Assembly: GCF_020966635.1 (NCBI RefSeq)
Contig: NZ_JAJKFQ010000005.1
Coordinates: forward strand, 1,390,481-1,454,480
DNA from: Stieleria sp. JC731
Lineage (GTDB): Bacteria; Planctomycetota; Planctomycetia; Pirellulales; Pirellulaceae
Direction of reading: 5' to 3'
DNA length: 64,000 bases
Shown here one piece after another: positions 18,207 through 27,656 of the stretch (its first letter is position 1; the number at the start of each line of letters is the position of its first letter). The position numbers and the translations under genes are program-made. Under the pieces are notes generated by a model. It was not told the DNA's origin. It ran no database searches and saw only the letters and a program-made list of their open reading frames with translations.

Positions 18207-19304
18207 ATGACGAAAGAGAAGCCTCCGGTCCGCTCCTCGGTAAAACTTCGCAAACGTCGACCAAGCCGTCATATCGCTGGTTTGATGTCGCGTCTGCTGC
18301 CCGCTTGCATCCTAGGAATTGGGATGTTGGTTCTGATGAGTGTGCTCGATCAAGCGCAGGCACAGTATCCAGGCCAGACCGTGAATTCATCGCAGGGTTA
18401 TCCCAACGGATTTCCGCAGCAGTTTTCCGCGGCACCGTCGACGCGTGGGAACGGACAAGGTTCCGGTATGGCCGCTGCACAGCCGATGTACCGGACCGCT
18501 GATGCGAGTGGATCTAACGGTGCCGATTCGTATCAAGGTGGTATCCCACAGGTGCCGCAAGAGCAAGCCGCGACGGCGACCGAGCAAATCGGTGGCGAGA
18601 TCAGTGAAGATGCAGAATCCGAAAGTTGGCTGCAAACGCCGGACTTCATTCGCAAGATCATGTCCGGCGGATGGCTGATGATTCCACTGGCTATTTGTTC
18701 GCTGGTCGTGCTTTCACTTTCCTTGGAACGGTTGATTGCACTTCGACGAAGCCGCGTGATTCCCAAGCCATTCGTGCTTCGTTTCACCGAATGTGTCGAG
18801 GATGGTGTGCTTAGCTATGACGAAGCGACCGAGCTTTGCAAAGAATTTGACTGTCCGGTGAGTGAGGTTTTTCGGGCAGCGCTGCGTCGCTGGGGACGTC
18901 CAATGTTCGAGATCGAACAGGCCGTGATGGATGCCGGTGACCGAGTCGCTGACGGATTAAAAAAGTACCTGCGAGTGTTTCATGCGATCAGTAATGTTGC
19001 ACCATTAATCGGGCTTTTAGGCACCGTGATCGGGATGATCGACGCCTTCGAAATCATCAGTGATCAGGCATCGCTAGGCCGGCCCGAGTTGCTTGCCAGT
19101 GGCATCAGTATGGCTTTGATGACGACTGCCGGAGGGCTATCCGTCGCAATTCCTGCCTACCTGGCCTATATGTACTTCAGCAGTAAATCCGATCGATACC
19201 TAGTGGAGATCGAAAAACTGTGCCAACGCGTGATCGATTGTATCTCGGCCGAAGGGTTGGAGACGACAAGTGCATCGCGTAGCAAGAGGCGAAAGGCAGC
19301 GTGA
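18207..19304 (+). CDS. MotA/TolQ/ExbB-family proton channel protein with exported N-terminal extension
   Basis: Inner-membrane motor subunit that, with an ExbD/TolR partner, couples the proton motive force to work in the envelope. The C-terminal ~220 residues are the family domain: first membrane helix WLMIPLAICSLVVLSLSLER, then the cytoplasmic domain, then two helices with the diagnostic HAISNVAPLIGLLGTVIGMI and LMTTAGGLSVAIPAYLAYMY. About 150 extra residues precede this: a hydrophobic signal/anchor segment and a low-complexity Gln/Gly/Ser linker (AQYPGQTVNSSQGYPNGFPQ). Such N-terminal periplasmic extensions are known in planctomycete and proteobacterial ExbB variants. It is 40 bp behind the helical-repeat gene and overlaps the ExbD-like gene by 4 bp. 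Confidence 0.92.
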   Translation: MTKEKPPVRSSVKLRKRRPSRHIAGLMSRLLPACILGIGMLVLMSVLDQAQAQYPGQTVNSSQGYPNGFPQQFSAAPSTRGNGQGSGMAAAQPMYRTADASGSNGADSYQGGIPQVPQEQAATATEQIGGEISEDAESESWLQTPDFIRKIMSGGWLMIPLAICSLVVLSLSLERLIALRRSRVIPKPFVLRFTECVEDGVLSYDEATELCKEFDCPVSEVFRAALRRWGRPMFEIEQAVMDAGDRVADGLKKYLRVFHAISNVAPLIGLLGTVIGMIDAFEIISDQASLGRPELLASGISMALMTTAGGLSVAIPAYLAYMYFSSKSDRYLVEIEKLCQRVIDCISAEGLETTSASRSKRRKAA

Positions 19305-19732
19305 TGGGAAAACGCAATCGATCCAACGAAGACGTCACGATCAATCTGACACCGATGATCGATGTGGTGTTCCTGCTGGTGATCTTTTTTATGGTCGGCA
19401 GCAAGTTCAGCGAATCGGAAAGTTCGATCGACGTCTCGGTTCCCGCCGTCGGTGCGGCGAGTCCGATGTCGCGTGTTCCCGATGATCGCATCGTTTCGCT
19501 GACCCGCGAAGGGCAACTGCTGCTTAATGATCAGCCTGTGACTAAAGAGCAACTGGTCGAGCAGTTGTCAAACGAGTTTGCACAGTACCCGGCGCTGAAC
19601 GTGATCGTTCGCGCTGATAGTGATACCTCAATTCAGGATTACGCTTCGATCGCCTTACTTGTCCGCCAAACTGGAGTCAAAAAGATTGCCATGGCTGTCA
19701 AAGTCGATCAAAGCGGAGGCCTGCGCCGTTGA
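19301..19732 (+). CDS. ExbD/TolR-family protein
   Basis: Second motor subunit, 143 residues. A single membrane helix (INLTPMIDVVFLLVIFFMVG) carries the conserved Asp (D in PMIDVVF) that conducts protons in this family. A periplasmic domain follows, with the usual strand pattern LTREGQLLLNDQPVTKEQL and LNVIVRADSDTSIQD, ending VKKIAMAVKVDQ. The start ATG overlaps the ExbB-like stop by 4 bp (ATGA), and its own stop overlaps the next gene's TTG start by 4 bp, so translation of three genes is probably coupled. Confidence 0.95.
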   Translation: MMGKRNRSNEDVTINLTPMIDVVFLLVIFFMVGSKFSESESSIDVSVPAVGAASPMSRVPDDRIVSLTREGQLLLNDQPVTKEQLVEQLSNEFAQYPALNVIVRADSDTSIQDYASIALLVRQTGVKKIAMAVKVDQSGGLRR

Positions 19733-21582
19733 TCCTTGCTACAAGCATTGACACGATTTGGTCTGATCCAAGAGTCGTCTATGCGGTCGCGGTTGCTGCG
19801 GTCGTATTGCTTGTCGTTACGATTTGGTTGTTCCGCCGCGCTAAACGCGAAGGCCGTGCCGCGGGTACGATCTGCCTAATCTTGTCGGTGGTTTTACACG
19901 GCGTCTTGATTTGGCTGGTTCCCTACAAACAGCAGCCCCCAGGCGGCGGAAAGACTGCTAGTGATCGGGAAGAAACGCTTGGCATCGATTCGATCGAAAT
20001 GTCAACGTTTGATCCGAAGTTGCAATTCGAAGACAATTCAGGTGATGCAGACCAAACGCCGTTCATGCCGCTTCCCGTCGATGACTTGACGGATCTTGCG
20101 AGCGATTCGGTTCCCGCACCGGGAGATGATACGCCGCCAGAGGCCGATTCATTGCTGTCTGAAAGCAGCCTTGAAAACTCCGACGTCCCACAGTCTTTGG
20201 AATCTGAAGTTCAAGAGCTGGCGAGCGAAGCGTTCGCAGAAATTGAGCAAGCCTTGGATGCATCGCTGGACGAGTTAATTGAAGCCACGATGCCGGTCGA
20301 TGAAGCGGAAATGGCTGCTCCGGAAAGTGTTGTCAGTGATGTGCCCGACATCCCTGCGATGGTCGATCCCTTGTTGGAGCCACCGCCGCTCGATGAACAG
20401 CCGATGCAAATGCCAACGGCCCAAACCGTCAGTTCCAAGTCGGTTCCAGTCGGAACATCTGGACCGATGAATCCTGCTGACTCATTCGATACCACTCCGC
20501 ATAGTGCGGCGAATGCACCGTCGGCGAACATCGCGGCAGATCGTACCGCTGATTTCTCAAGCAGAACAGGAACTGCCAAGCAGATCGCGATCGAGCAGAC
20601 CGGGGGCGATGCACAAACCGAAGCCGCTGTCCGCGCCGCACTTCGATTCCTTGCCGATGCACAACAGGCCAATGGCAGTTGGGATCCACAGGCAACGGGT
20701 GCTGGTGAGGAGCGTCGTCCGCTTGGTGAGAATAGGTTCGGCGCCGGAAAACGATGCACCACGGCACTGACCGGTCTTTCTTTGTTGGCGATGATGGGTG
20801 CCGGAAACACTCATCAGCGCGGTGAGTATTCAGAGAACGTGTACCAAGGGCTGTCGTATCTCATTCAGCACCAGCAACCCAATGGCTCACTTGAAGGCGG
20901 CGCGACTCTGTACGCGGCCAGCTACTGTCACTCGATGGCCACGCTAGCTGTTTGCGAAGACGCGTTGATGACTGGCGATGCATCGGCAGTCGAATGCGCC
21001 CGTCGTGCGATCGCGCATACCAAACGAATGCAGCATCCGGTGACTGGCGGTTGGCGATATACACGCGGTGATCCTGGGGATCTAAGTCAGCTCGGTTGGC
21101 AAGCGATGGCATTGCATTCTGGGTACCGGGCCGGGGTTGCCGTTGGCGACGAAACCTTCGCAGGGGTGCAGCGTTTTTTGCGCAGCGTTCAAGTCGGTGG
21201 TGGCGGATTGGCTTGCTATCGCCCTGGTGAAAAGGTCAGCCGCACCATGACGGCAGAAGCGATGGCGATACGCTTGTTGCTAGGCGAGCGGATGTCTGCC
21301 AGAGAAGTCGCCGAAGCGGAGCGATACATCCTGCAGCAACGTCCCGGTGTGGGACAGGACAACTATTACTTTTGGTACTACGCGACGCTCGCGCTGCATC
21401 AACTGCAAGATGATGCATGGCAGGAATGGAACTTAGCACTCAAACAACGTCTGTTGGCAACGCAACGAGCCGACGGCAGTTGGCCAAACACATCTCTGTG
21501 GGGTGGCTACGGCGGGCCGGTGTATACAACGGCCATGGCGACGTTATGTTTGGAAACGTATTACCGGCATACCGTTCAGTGA
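19729..21582 (+). CDS. TonB-like membrane anchor joined to an alpha/alpha-toroid (terpenoid cyclase/prenyltransferase-like) domain
   Basis: Starts with TTG overlapping the ExbD-like stop. Two membrane segments lie at residues ~17-36 and ~46-66; the second contains SVVLHG with Ser53 and His57, the same spacing as the Ser/His pair in the TonB anchor that engages ExbB/ExbD. An acidic, Pro-containing linker of about 220 residues follows, with no recognisable fold. Residues ~290-610 form an alpha/alpha toroid with QW-like repeats (QQANGSWDPQ, QQPNGSLEGG, TQRADGSWPN) as in squalene-hopene cyclases and related proteins. No DxDD cyclase motif was seen, so catalysis is doubtful. Inference: the ExbBD motor may energise this protein in the periplasm. 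Confidence 0.8.
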   Translation: MILATSIDTIWSDPRVVYAVAVAAVVLLVVTIWLFRRAKREGRAAGTICLILSVVLHGVLIWLVPYKQQPPGGGKTASDREETLGIDSIEMSTFDPKLQFEDNSGDADQTPFMPLPVDDLTDLASDSVPAPGDDTPPEADSLLSESSLENSDVPQSLESEVQELASEAFAEIEQALDASLDELIEATMPVDEAEMAAPESVVSDVPDIPAMVDPLLEPPPLDEQPMQMPTAQTVSSKSVPVGTSGPMNPADSFDTTPHSAANAPSANIAADRTADFSSRTGTAKQIAIEQTGGDAQTEAAVRAALRFLADAQQANGSWDPQATGAGEERRPLGENRFGAGKRCTTALTGLSLLAMMGAGNTHQRGEYSENVYQGLSYLIQHQQPNGSLEGGATLYAASYCHSMATLAVCEDALMTGDASAVECARRAIAHTKRMQHPVTGGWRYTRGDPGDLSQLGWQAMALHSGYRAGVAVGDETFAGVQRFLRSVQVGGGGLACYRPGEKVSRTMTAEAMAIRLLLGERMSAREVAEAERYILQQRPGVGQDNYYFWYYATLALHQLQDDAWQEWNLALKQRLLATQRADGSWPNTSLWGGYGGPVYTTAMATLCLETYYRHTVQ

Positions 21583-21719
21583 TAGGGATGCCAGGAACAA
21601 TTGATTGGTGTCAGTAAGACTGTGGCGACTCGGCCGCATGATTTAGCCGCACGAGTTAGCCGCACGGGGCGTTGCGGCGATGATCGGTCAGTCCATTTGA
21701 CGAAGCGTTTGCTGAAGAA

Positions 21720-22073
21720 CTACAGCAAGCCTTCTTTTTCTAGGATCTCGCGATATTGGTCACGCTCACGACGAGTCGCTTCCAAGTCGAAGACCAAGTA
21801 TTTCATGTCCAGACGCAATTGTGACAGAGCTTCTTGGACGAGGTTCAAAATCCGTCGGCGACGGGTGCTGCATTCGATCGCACGAGTCAGTGCTGGAGCA
21901 ACGGTGTCGCGGTAGCGGGCTGGGAGTGCGTCGATCGCGCTGCTTAGCTCACGCAATTCTTGAGGAATTTCGTCGTGCTGCTTGTTCGATCCGATCGTCG
22001 TCTTTTGCATGCGCCAGGGCTCCGAAGAGTGAAACTTGGGGTGATTTGCTTGATGGCCCTCCATTGCATTCAC
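21720..22073 (-). CDS. Small helical protein of unknown function (117 aa)
   Basis: I do not recognise the family. The C-terminal two-thirds is strongly helical, with RYRDTVAPALTRAIECSTRR, then RILNLVQEALSQLRLDMKYL and EATRRERDQYREILEKEGLL, suggesting a helical hairpin or coiled coil. No signal peptide. The true start may be MQKTTIGSN (22010), giving 96 residues, since the first 21 residues look weakly coding. It stands alone, divergent from the large exported protein. The regular amphipathic pattern argues it is a real gene. Confidence 0.65.
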   Translation of the reverse strand: MNAMEGHQANHPKFHSSEPWRMQKTTIGSNKQHDEIPQELRELSSAIDALPARYRDTVAPALTRAIECSTRRRRILNLVQEALSQLRLDMKYLVFDLEATRRERDQYREILEKEGLL

Positions 22074-22411
22074 GATGCCAGATCCTCGTGGCTCGTCTCA
22101 AATCGACAACGTAAGTGTTTGCTGCCAATCGACTTAGGTTGATCTAAATGCCGGCGATGTCAAAACAAAACGTTGCAAAAAAACAACATCATTTCGACTA
22201 GCCAGCCAACGCTAAATCTTGATATAGCAACAGCTTACGGTTCGAGTTGCGGGTTGCGACATGGCGTTGATTTTTTTACACATCGTCGCGTCAACCGCAC
22301 ACTCTATTGACGAGTTTCCGGCAGGCCATCGGTCTAAATCGCAGACGACACCTACACACTCCCCGTTGCTGAGCAGATTGTTCTGGCTGAACGGTATTGG
22401 GTCAATCATTG
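22074..22411. other. Divergent intergenic region
   Basis: It lies between the small helical protein (minus) and the large exported protein (plus). It is AT-rich around 22170-22290. No specific element was recognised. Confidence 0.35.
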
Positions 22412-25264
22412 ATGAGACAGATCAGGAACGCACGACAGCTTTTCACGTCAGTCGTTCGGACTCGGCAAACCTTTCCGACGCGGTTGTCAGCCAAGCTGCG
22501 GCCCCGGTTTTTCACGCTCCGATCTGCGTCTCAGCTGCCCATCGTGGTCCTGTTTTTACTGCTGGGAAACCTTTCCGCGTGGGGCGAATTCTATGATCGC
22601 CTGGATGCCTTTCCGCCGCGTTGGCAATTGGACACTTCTGATTGCGATGCTCGCGTTATCGAACAGAAGGTATTGCCAGCAAGCGGGTTCGATGGCAACG
22701 GTTGCGAGACACTGACGTTCCAAGCCGCCTTGGGCAGTGAAGCGGTGATCACGTATCGGATCGAACCGGTTCATGCGATCGATGACCTTAACGCGAACCT
22801 TTATGTGCTCAGTGCGAGACGCGGTGCACGGGTTGGCTTTCGAGTCCGCTTCCCTTACGTGCGTGACCCCGAGACACGTCGTCCGCTCGCGACCGTCCTG
22901 TACGGCGCGACTTACGAACGCCCCGGAAAGTTTCAGCAGCTTGGCGTTGGTAATATTGAAAGTGACTTGCGCGTCCGGATCGCCAAGCTTCGGCGACAAC
23001 TCGGTACGGAAGCGAACCTATCCGACCCATACATCGATGCGGTTGCCATCAATGCCTATAGCGGGCCTGGTCTGACGACTTTGCGATTCGACGATATCTC
23101 GATTAACGGGATGGTCAATGTGGGAGACCACGGTCGCGTCGAAAACGTTCCGCCGGCCGAATCGGTCGGACAGACCGAATCCAAGGCGATGCGTCCCTTC
23201 AAATCGTACAGCATGCTATCGTCCAACGGCTTAGTTGGTACAGCAGACGAGGTGACGATAGACTCGCTGCAGGCAAATTCATTGGCGCTGCCTGCTCCCT
23301 TCCCACGATCATCGATCATTCGAATTCTTGAACACCGCGGTGAACCACTTGCGTGGGTGCGTTCGCTTGGTTTTGACGCTGTGCTGTTGTCACGTCCACC
23401 GACTGCCGAGGTCTTGCGCGAAGCGATTCGGACAGGACTGATGATCTATTCACCGCCACCGATGGCTCCGGATCCTGAACTACAGACGTTGTTGGATCCG
23501 GTCATGGCATGGTATCTGGGCGGCGGTGTGGCGCTTGATCAGAAGCGAATCGAACAGACCGATAGGACTGTCACACGGCTTCGCAGCTTTCCAAGTGTTT
23601 GGCAGCGACCGATCGTGATTGCTCCTGTCGAATCTTTGAATCAATACGCTTCGCTAGCGGACGCGATCGTCTACGACGCTGCGCTTCGATCGCGAGGTTT
23701 GACATCGGACGACCAAGTCCAGTCTTACTGGAATGCTTGTTCGAGAATCGTTGATCGAATCGATGTGGCCGTTTCGATCGAGTCTTCCGCACCACAGCGG
23801 TTGCACGAAATGAACGCGGCCATTGCAGAGAAGACCGGCGCACCGGCAGACGGTTTGTTCCGTTGGCATAGCATGTTGACTCAAGTCACGCATTTGTTGG
23901 AACACTCGCCGTCAGCAATCGTATTCCATTCGCACGCGTCGCTTACCTCTGGAAAGCCAACGGCACACCAACGCTCGTCCGCGCTAAGCTACGTCAATCG
24001 ATTCATTGCGATGATGGCGCCATGGATGGCATGGGCAGACCGGTCGGTCCCATTTCCTGTGACCGGTGCCGCATACCATTGTGGTGTGTTGCGTACCGAT
24101 CAAGCGCACGTACTGCTTCTGTCCAGTGACGCGGGTGTTCGCGATCAGATACTTGCGGGCGATGGTTCGGCAGTGCAAATTCGCTTGCCGCCCGAGATGG
24201 CAAAATACACCGCGTGGCGGATGACGGATTTTGCTGCGGAGCGAATTCCGATTCAGACCAATGCCGGCATCACACAGCTGCAGATCGTTTCACCCGATGT
24301 TGCGGAGATCATCGTGATCAGCCCCGATGCAAAGCTGGGGACTGACCTTGATCGATCCGCTCGTCAATTTGCCAAACGAGCCGCTTCGGATCGATGGCAG
24401 CTATCCGGCGAACAGGTTCGACATGCACAGATAGATTGGCAAAACGCGGTCAGCTCAGGCGCAACCGAAGCGATCATGCCAGTTGCGTTGGTCAATGCTG
24501 CTGTCGATACCCACGCACGTGCCGAAGATGCGTACCGAAGCAATGACTTTATCAATGCACTGCGTTTGTCTCGTCGTGCCGACGCGTGGGCGACACGAGC
24601 CAACATTCAGTTGGGACAAAGCCTTGTGCCGATCGCCGATCAAGATGACGTTCGTTATCTCAGTGTTCCTCCACTGGATGAAGGCAACTTGGCTTTGCAA
24701 GCGGTGTGGCGTCCGCTGATGGACGACAAGGGCTGGAGCAACAACTTGATCGCACTCGGTGGACTTGATCAGGCAAACGCGATCGGGCCTGAAAATTGGT
24801 CCTTCGGGCAACGGAAGATCAACCGTGCTGCCAGCGATATCGCATGGATCTCTCGGGGGTTCTTTAGCGGAGCCGGTGCGTTGCGGCTTTCCGCATCATC
24901 AACGACCAGTGAACCACTTGGCGGCGGGTATGCCGGAACAATCGCGATGCTTTCCAGCCCAGCGGTCAATATTGAGCCGAATCAAACCATCCGTATCGAC
25001 GTGATGGTTCGAACACTTGGCTTCGGTCAACCACATCAAGGTCTGTTGGTCTACGACAGCATCGGTGGCCAAGAGATGGGAATTCTTGTCAACGGAGCCG
25101 ACCAGTGGAAACGAGTGCGGCTATATCGGCAAAGCACCGACGAACGTGAGATCAAGGCGATGTTCGAGATCATCGGTGACGGCGAGGCGGTGATCGATGA
25201 GGTTTCGATTCAGGTTTGGCGACCGGGACCGCTGGCAAATTTGCCGCAAGTTGAGCGTCGGTAG
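22412..25264 (+). CDS. Large exported protein of unknown function (950 aa)
   Basis: The ATG giving MRQIRNARQ was used; the N-terminal region is Arg-rich and is followed by a hydrophobic segment LPIVVLFLLLGNLSAWGE, consistent with a long-n-region signal peptide. Residues ~45-230 look like a carbohydrate-binding-type beta-sandwich (LTTLRFDDISINGMV). The middle (about 300-560) alternates strands and helices like a TIM barrel, with strands SLGFDAVLLSRPPTAEVL, AWYLGGGVALDQK and RPIVIAPVES. A beta domain ends the protein (IRIDVMVRTLGFGQPHQGLL). A glycoside-hydrolase-like architecture is possible, but no catalytic pair can be named. Likely periplasmic or secreted. Confidence 0.7.
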   Translation: MRQIRNARQLFTSVVRTRQTFPTRLSAKLRPRFFTLRSASQLPIVVLFLLLGNLSAWGEFYDRLDAFPPRWQLDTSDCDARVIEQKVLPASGFDGNGCETLTFQAALGSEAVITYRIEPVHAIDDLNANLYVLSARRGARVGFRVRFPYVRDPETRRPLATVLYGATYERPGKFQQLGVGNIESDLRVRIAKLRRQLGTEANLSDPYIDAVAINAYSGPGLTTLRFDDISINGMVNVGDHGRVENVPPAESVGQTESKAMRPFKSYSMLSSNGLVGTADEVTIDSLQANSLALPAPFPRSSIIRILEHRGEPLAWVRSLGFDAVLLSRPPTAEVLREAIRTGLMIYSPPPMAPDPELQTLLDPVMAWYLGGGVALDQKRIEQTDRTVTRLRSFPSVWQRPIVIAPVESLNQYASLADAIVYDAALRSRGLTSDDQVQSYWNACSRIVDRIDVAVSIESSAPQRLHEMNAAIAEKTGAPADGLFRWHSMLTQVTHLLEHSPSAIVFHSHASLTSGKPTAHQRSSALSYVNRFIAMMAPWMAWADRSVPFPVTGAAYHCGVLRTDQAHVLLLSSDAGVRDQILAGDGSAVQIRLPPEMAKYTAWRMTDFAAERIPIQTNAGITQLQIVSPDVAEIIVISPDAKLGTDLDRSARQFAKRAASDRWQLSGEQVRHAQIDWQNAVSSGATEAIMPVALVNAAVDTHARAEDAYRSNDFINALRLSRRADAWATRANIQLGQSLVPIADQDDVRYLSVPPLDEGNLALQAVWRPLMDDKGWSNNLIALGGLDQANAIGPENWSFGQRKINRAASDIAWISRGFFSGAGALRLSASSTTSEPLGGGYAGTIAMLSSPAVNIEPNQTIRIDVMVRTLGFGQPHQGLLVYDSIGGQEMGILVNGADQWKRVRLYRQSTDEREIKAMFEIIGDGEAVIDEVSIQVWRPGPLANLPQVERR

Positions 25265-25688
25265 ATGCCAATCGAGTTTGGCTGTTTGCCTCTTTGAATT
25301 GCCTCTCGAGATGCCGCTGCGTCTGCAGCTTTTTGACATGGCGTTGATCGAATCTGCTAGGATGCTCCGTTGGAAAGAGCTATCACCGGAGTGAATGCGC
25401 AGGTGTGCCAGACTGTCGTCATATTGGGTTTGGCTGACACGCAGTTCCTTCTTTGAAGGTTCTTTCTTCTAGCAGCCTGTTGGTTTTCTATCGAAGCCTT
25501 TCGCTTCGTTAATGATTTGTCATTTCCTACTGCCTTCGCACCGCATAGGGCAACTTTGGGGTCGACTGAAGGCGGAAATGAACAGGCTGTAATGGCGATG
25601 AGACGAATTGTCCTTTGGGATTGATTGGCAAGTTGCCAACCAAGATTCGGTTCCGTAGACCCATCCTTCCTTCCCCACCGATCCTGCC
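25265..25688. other. Intergenic region containing a wide inverted repeat
   Basis: About 420 bp with a pair of 9-bp inverted arms (CAGCCTGTT 25473-25481, AACAGGCTG 25581-25589) about 100 bp apart. No coding sequence was found. The promoter of the following oxidoreductase probably lies in the last 100 bp. Confidence 0.5.
25473..25589. repeat. Inverted-repeat element (~117 bp)
   Basis: Perfect arms CAGCCTGTT and AACAGGCTG bound the element; the match continues weakly inward (TTTTC / GGAAA). The left arm context CTAGCAGCCTG also occurs near 11645, and AGCAGCCTGTT occurs at 1060-1070, so it belongs to a scattered motif family. No transposase is present. Confidence 0.5.
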
Positions 25689-26969
25689 ATGGTTAATCGA
25701 CGAACTGTTGTAAAAACAGCTTTAGCAGCTTCCGCCTCGGCTCTTGCTGTTCATTCTGGTCTTTCACCACAACGAGTTTCTGCGGCTGCAAACGAACGAA
25801 TTCGTTTGGGTGTCATCGGCATTGGTCCGCGTTGCCGCTACGTGCTCGGCGGAATGTTAAAACATGCGGATGTCCAATGTGCCGTGATCGCAGACGTCCA
25901 AGCCTCACGACGTGAGGAAGGCAAAAAGCTGGTCGATTCGATGGCCGGCAATTCCGGATGCGAAACGACCATTGATTTTCGTAGTGTCTTGGATCGAAAA
26001 GATATTGATGCGGTCTTGATCGCGACCGGCGACCGTTGGCACGCAAATGCCTCGATGTTGGCTGCCGAAGCCGGCAAAGACGTCTACAGCGAGAAGCCTT
26101 GTGGGATCACGATCGACCTCTGCCGCCGCTTGTCAGACACAATCAAGAAGACAGGTCGCGTCTTCCAAGCCGGTACTCAGCGGCGGACCGTGACTAATTT
26201 TCAGCAGGCCGTCAGCTTGGTTCATGATGGAAAACTTGGGAAGTTAAAGCAGCTGCATGCGACCGTCTATGTACCGGAAATGAGTACCGAATGGCTGCCT
26301 GGTCAGCCGACCCCCGATCCGCGCCAATGCGATTGGAACCTCTGGCTTGGCCCCGCCCCGTGGCGTCCTTACAACGAAGCGTATGTAAATGGGCGTTGGC
26401 GTGGATACCACGACTTTGACTCCGGCGCGCGGCTACTTGATTGGGGAGCCCATACGGTCGATTTGTGCCAATGGGCGAAGCAAGCCGACGACACGATGCC
26501 TGTGGAATACACCGCCGATGAAACGGGAATCACTTGCAAGTACGACGACGGGATTCCACTGCGGATTCACTTCCTGGAAACGCCTTTCGGCCAGCGTCCC
26601 GGTTGGATTCAAGAACTGGGGACCTGCCCAGTTCGATTCGAAGGCACTGCTGGTTCGGTTGAAGTCGGTGATAGCGGCGGTCTTGTAACCAAACCGGAAT
26701 CTCTCGCGGCAGGACTTCCTGAGTTGCCTAAGAAAGAACGGGGACTCGATGTCGAAGCCCACTCACGCAATTTCTTGGACTGTGTCAAGTCACGCGAATT
26801 ACCCAACGCGAATCACGAAGTCATGCGTCGGTCGCACACCGCTGCCCACGCTGCCGCACTTTCATGGATTCTGGGACGGACTTTACGTATCGATCCGAAA
26901 ACCGAAATGTTCGTCGATGATGATGAAGCGAATCGCTTACGCGAGCGTCCCGAACGCAATTGGGCATAG
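25689..26969 (+). CDS. Gfo/Idh/MocA-family oxidoreductase with Tat-type signal
   Basis: NAD(P)-dependent sugar/polyol dehydrogenase family. The N-terminus is Tat-like: NRRTVVKTALAASASALAVH. The Rossmann domain follows (IRLGVIGIGPRCRYVLGGML), then the family signature DVYSEKPCGITIDLCRRL with the conserved EKP lysine, and AGTQRRTVTNFQQAVSLV. The C-terminal half is the substrate domain (NGRWRGYHDFDSGARLLDWG, GAHTVDLCQWA) with a His in the catalytic position. Planctomycetes have many exported paralogues of this family, thought to work on complex glycans. The physiological substrate cannot be told from sequence. It appears monocistronic. Confidence 0.9.
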   Translation: MVNRRTVVKTALAASASALAVHSGLSPQRVSAAANERIRLGVIGIGPRCRYVLGGMLKHADVQCAVIADVQASRREEGKKLVDSMAGNSGCETTIDFRSVLDRKDIDAVLIATGDRWHANASMLAAEAGKDVYSEKPCGITIDLCRRLSDTIKKTGRVFQAGTQRRTVTNFQQAVSLVHDGKLGKLKQLHATVYVPEMSTEWLPGQPTPDPRQCDWNLWLGPAPWRPYNEAYVNGRWRGYHDFDSGARLLDWGAHTVDLCQWAKQADDTMPVEYTADETGITCKYDDGIPLRIHFLETPFGQRPGWIQELGTCPVRFEGTAGSVEVGDSGGLVTKPESLAAGLPELPKKERGLDVEAHSRNFLDCVKSRELPNANHEVMRRSHTAAHAAALSWILGRTLRIDPKTEMFVDDDEANRLRERPERNWA

Positions 26970-27132
26970 CAGGCTTCATTGTCGTCCATCATTCCGTGAT
27001 GCAAACGTTCTCCTCCGCCGGCTTGGCGGAGTAATAGTCGATCTCATGAAACGCGATTCACAAATGGGCCGCTGATTCCCTCGGTTGTCATGGATGTAAA
27101 GTGCTACTCCGTACTCTACACAGGAGAACCAC

Positions 27133-27558
27133 ATGAAGACTGAATCATCTGCCCATTGGGAAGGTGGACTTAAAGACGGCCATGGCAAACTAAATACCGA
27201 AAGTGGCGTTTTAAAAGAGACGCCATATGAGTTTAAGACTCGATTTGAAGATGCCGTCGGTACCAATCCTGAAGAGTTGATTGGTGCCGCACACGCCGGA
27301 TGCTTTTCCATGGCTTTGTCCAATATCCTAGGGCAAAGTGATATGACCGCAGACAGCATCGATACCAAGGCAAGCGTAACCCTGGAGAAAGGTGACGATG
27401 GGCCGGCGATCACGAAGGTGCATCTCGAAGTGAGCGCGAAGATTCCGGGCGCGAGCGAAGAAGCGTTTTTAGAATGCGCCAACAAGGCGAAAACCGGTTG
27501 CCCGGTTTCCAGGTTGTTGAACGCGGAAATCACGATGGATGCGAAACTGGTTTCATAA
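27133..27558 (+). CDS. OsmC-family peroxiredoxin
   Basis: Detoxifies organic hydroperoxides with a reactive-cysteine pair. The two catalytic cysteines are in AAHAGCFSMALS (C57) and KTGCPVSRLL (C123), with the family's conserved Glu in NPEELIGAAHAGCF. At 141 residues it is full length. The motif order and the YEFKTRFEDAVGTNPEEL segment fit the OsmC rather than the Ohr branch. GGAG lies upstream (CACAGGAGAACCACATG), a good ribosome binding site. Cytoplasmic; probably stress-induced in general, but no operator was recognised here. Confidence 0.93.
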   Translation: MKTESSAHWEGGLKDGHGKLNTESGVLKETPYEFKTRFEDAVGTNPEELIGAAHAGCFSMALSNILGQSDMTADSIDTKASVTLEKGDDGPAITKVHLEVSAKIPGASEEAFLECANKAKTGCPVSRLLNAEITMDAKLVS

Positions 27559-27656
27559 TCCGGCTTCGTCCGTAGCAAAGTCGCCTACCGCTCCGCAAAG
27601 CTCACGAAAGAACGCTACCTTCGCGGAGTGTCGGGCGACAATTAAAAATCAACCAT

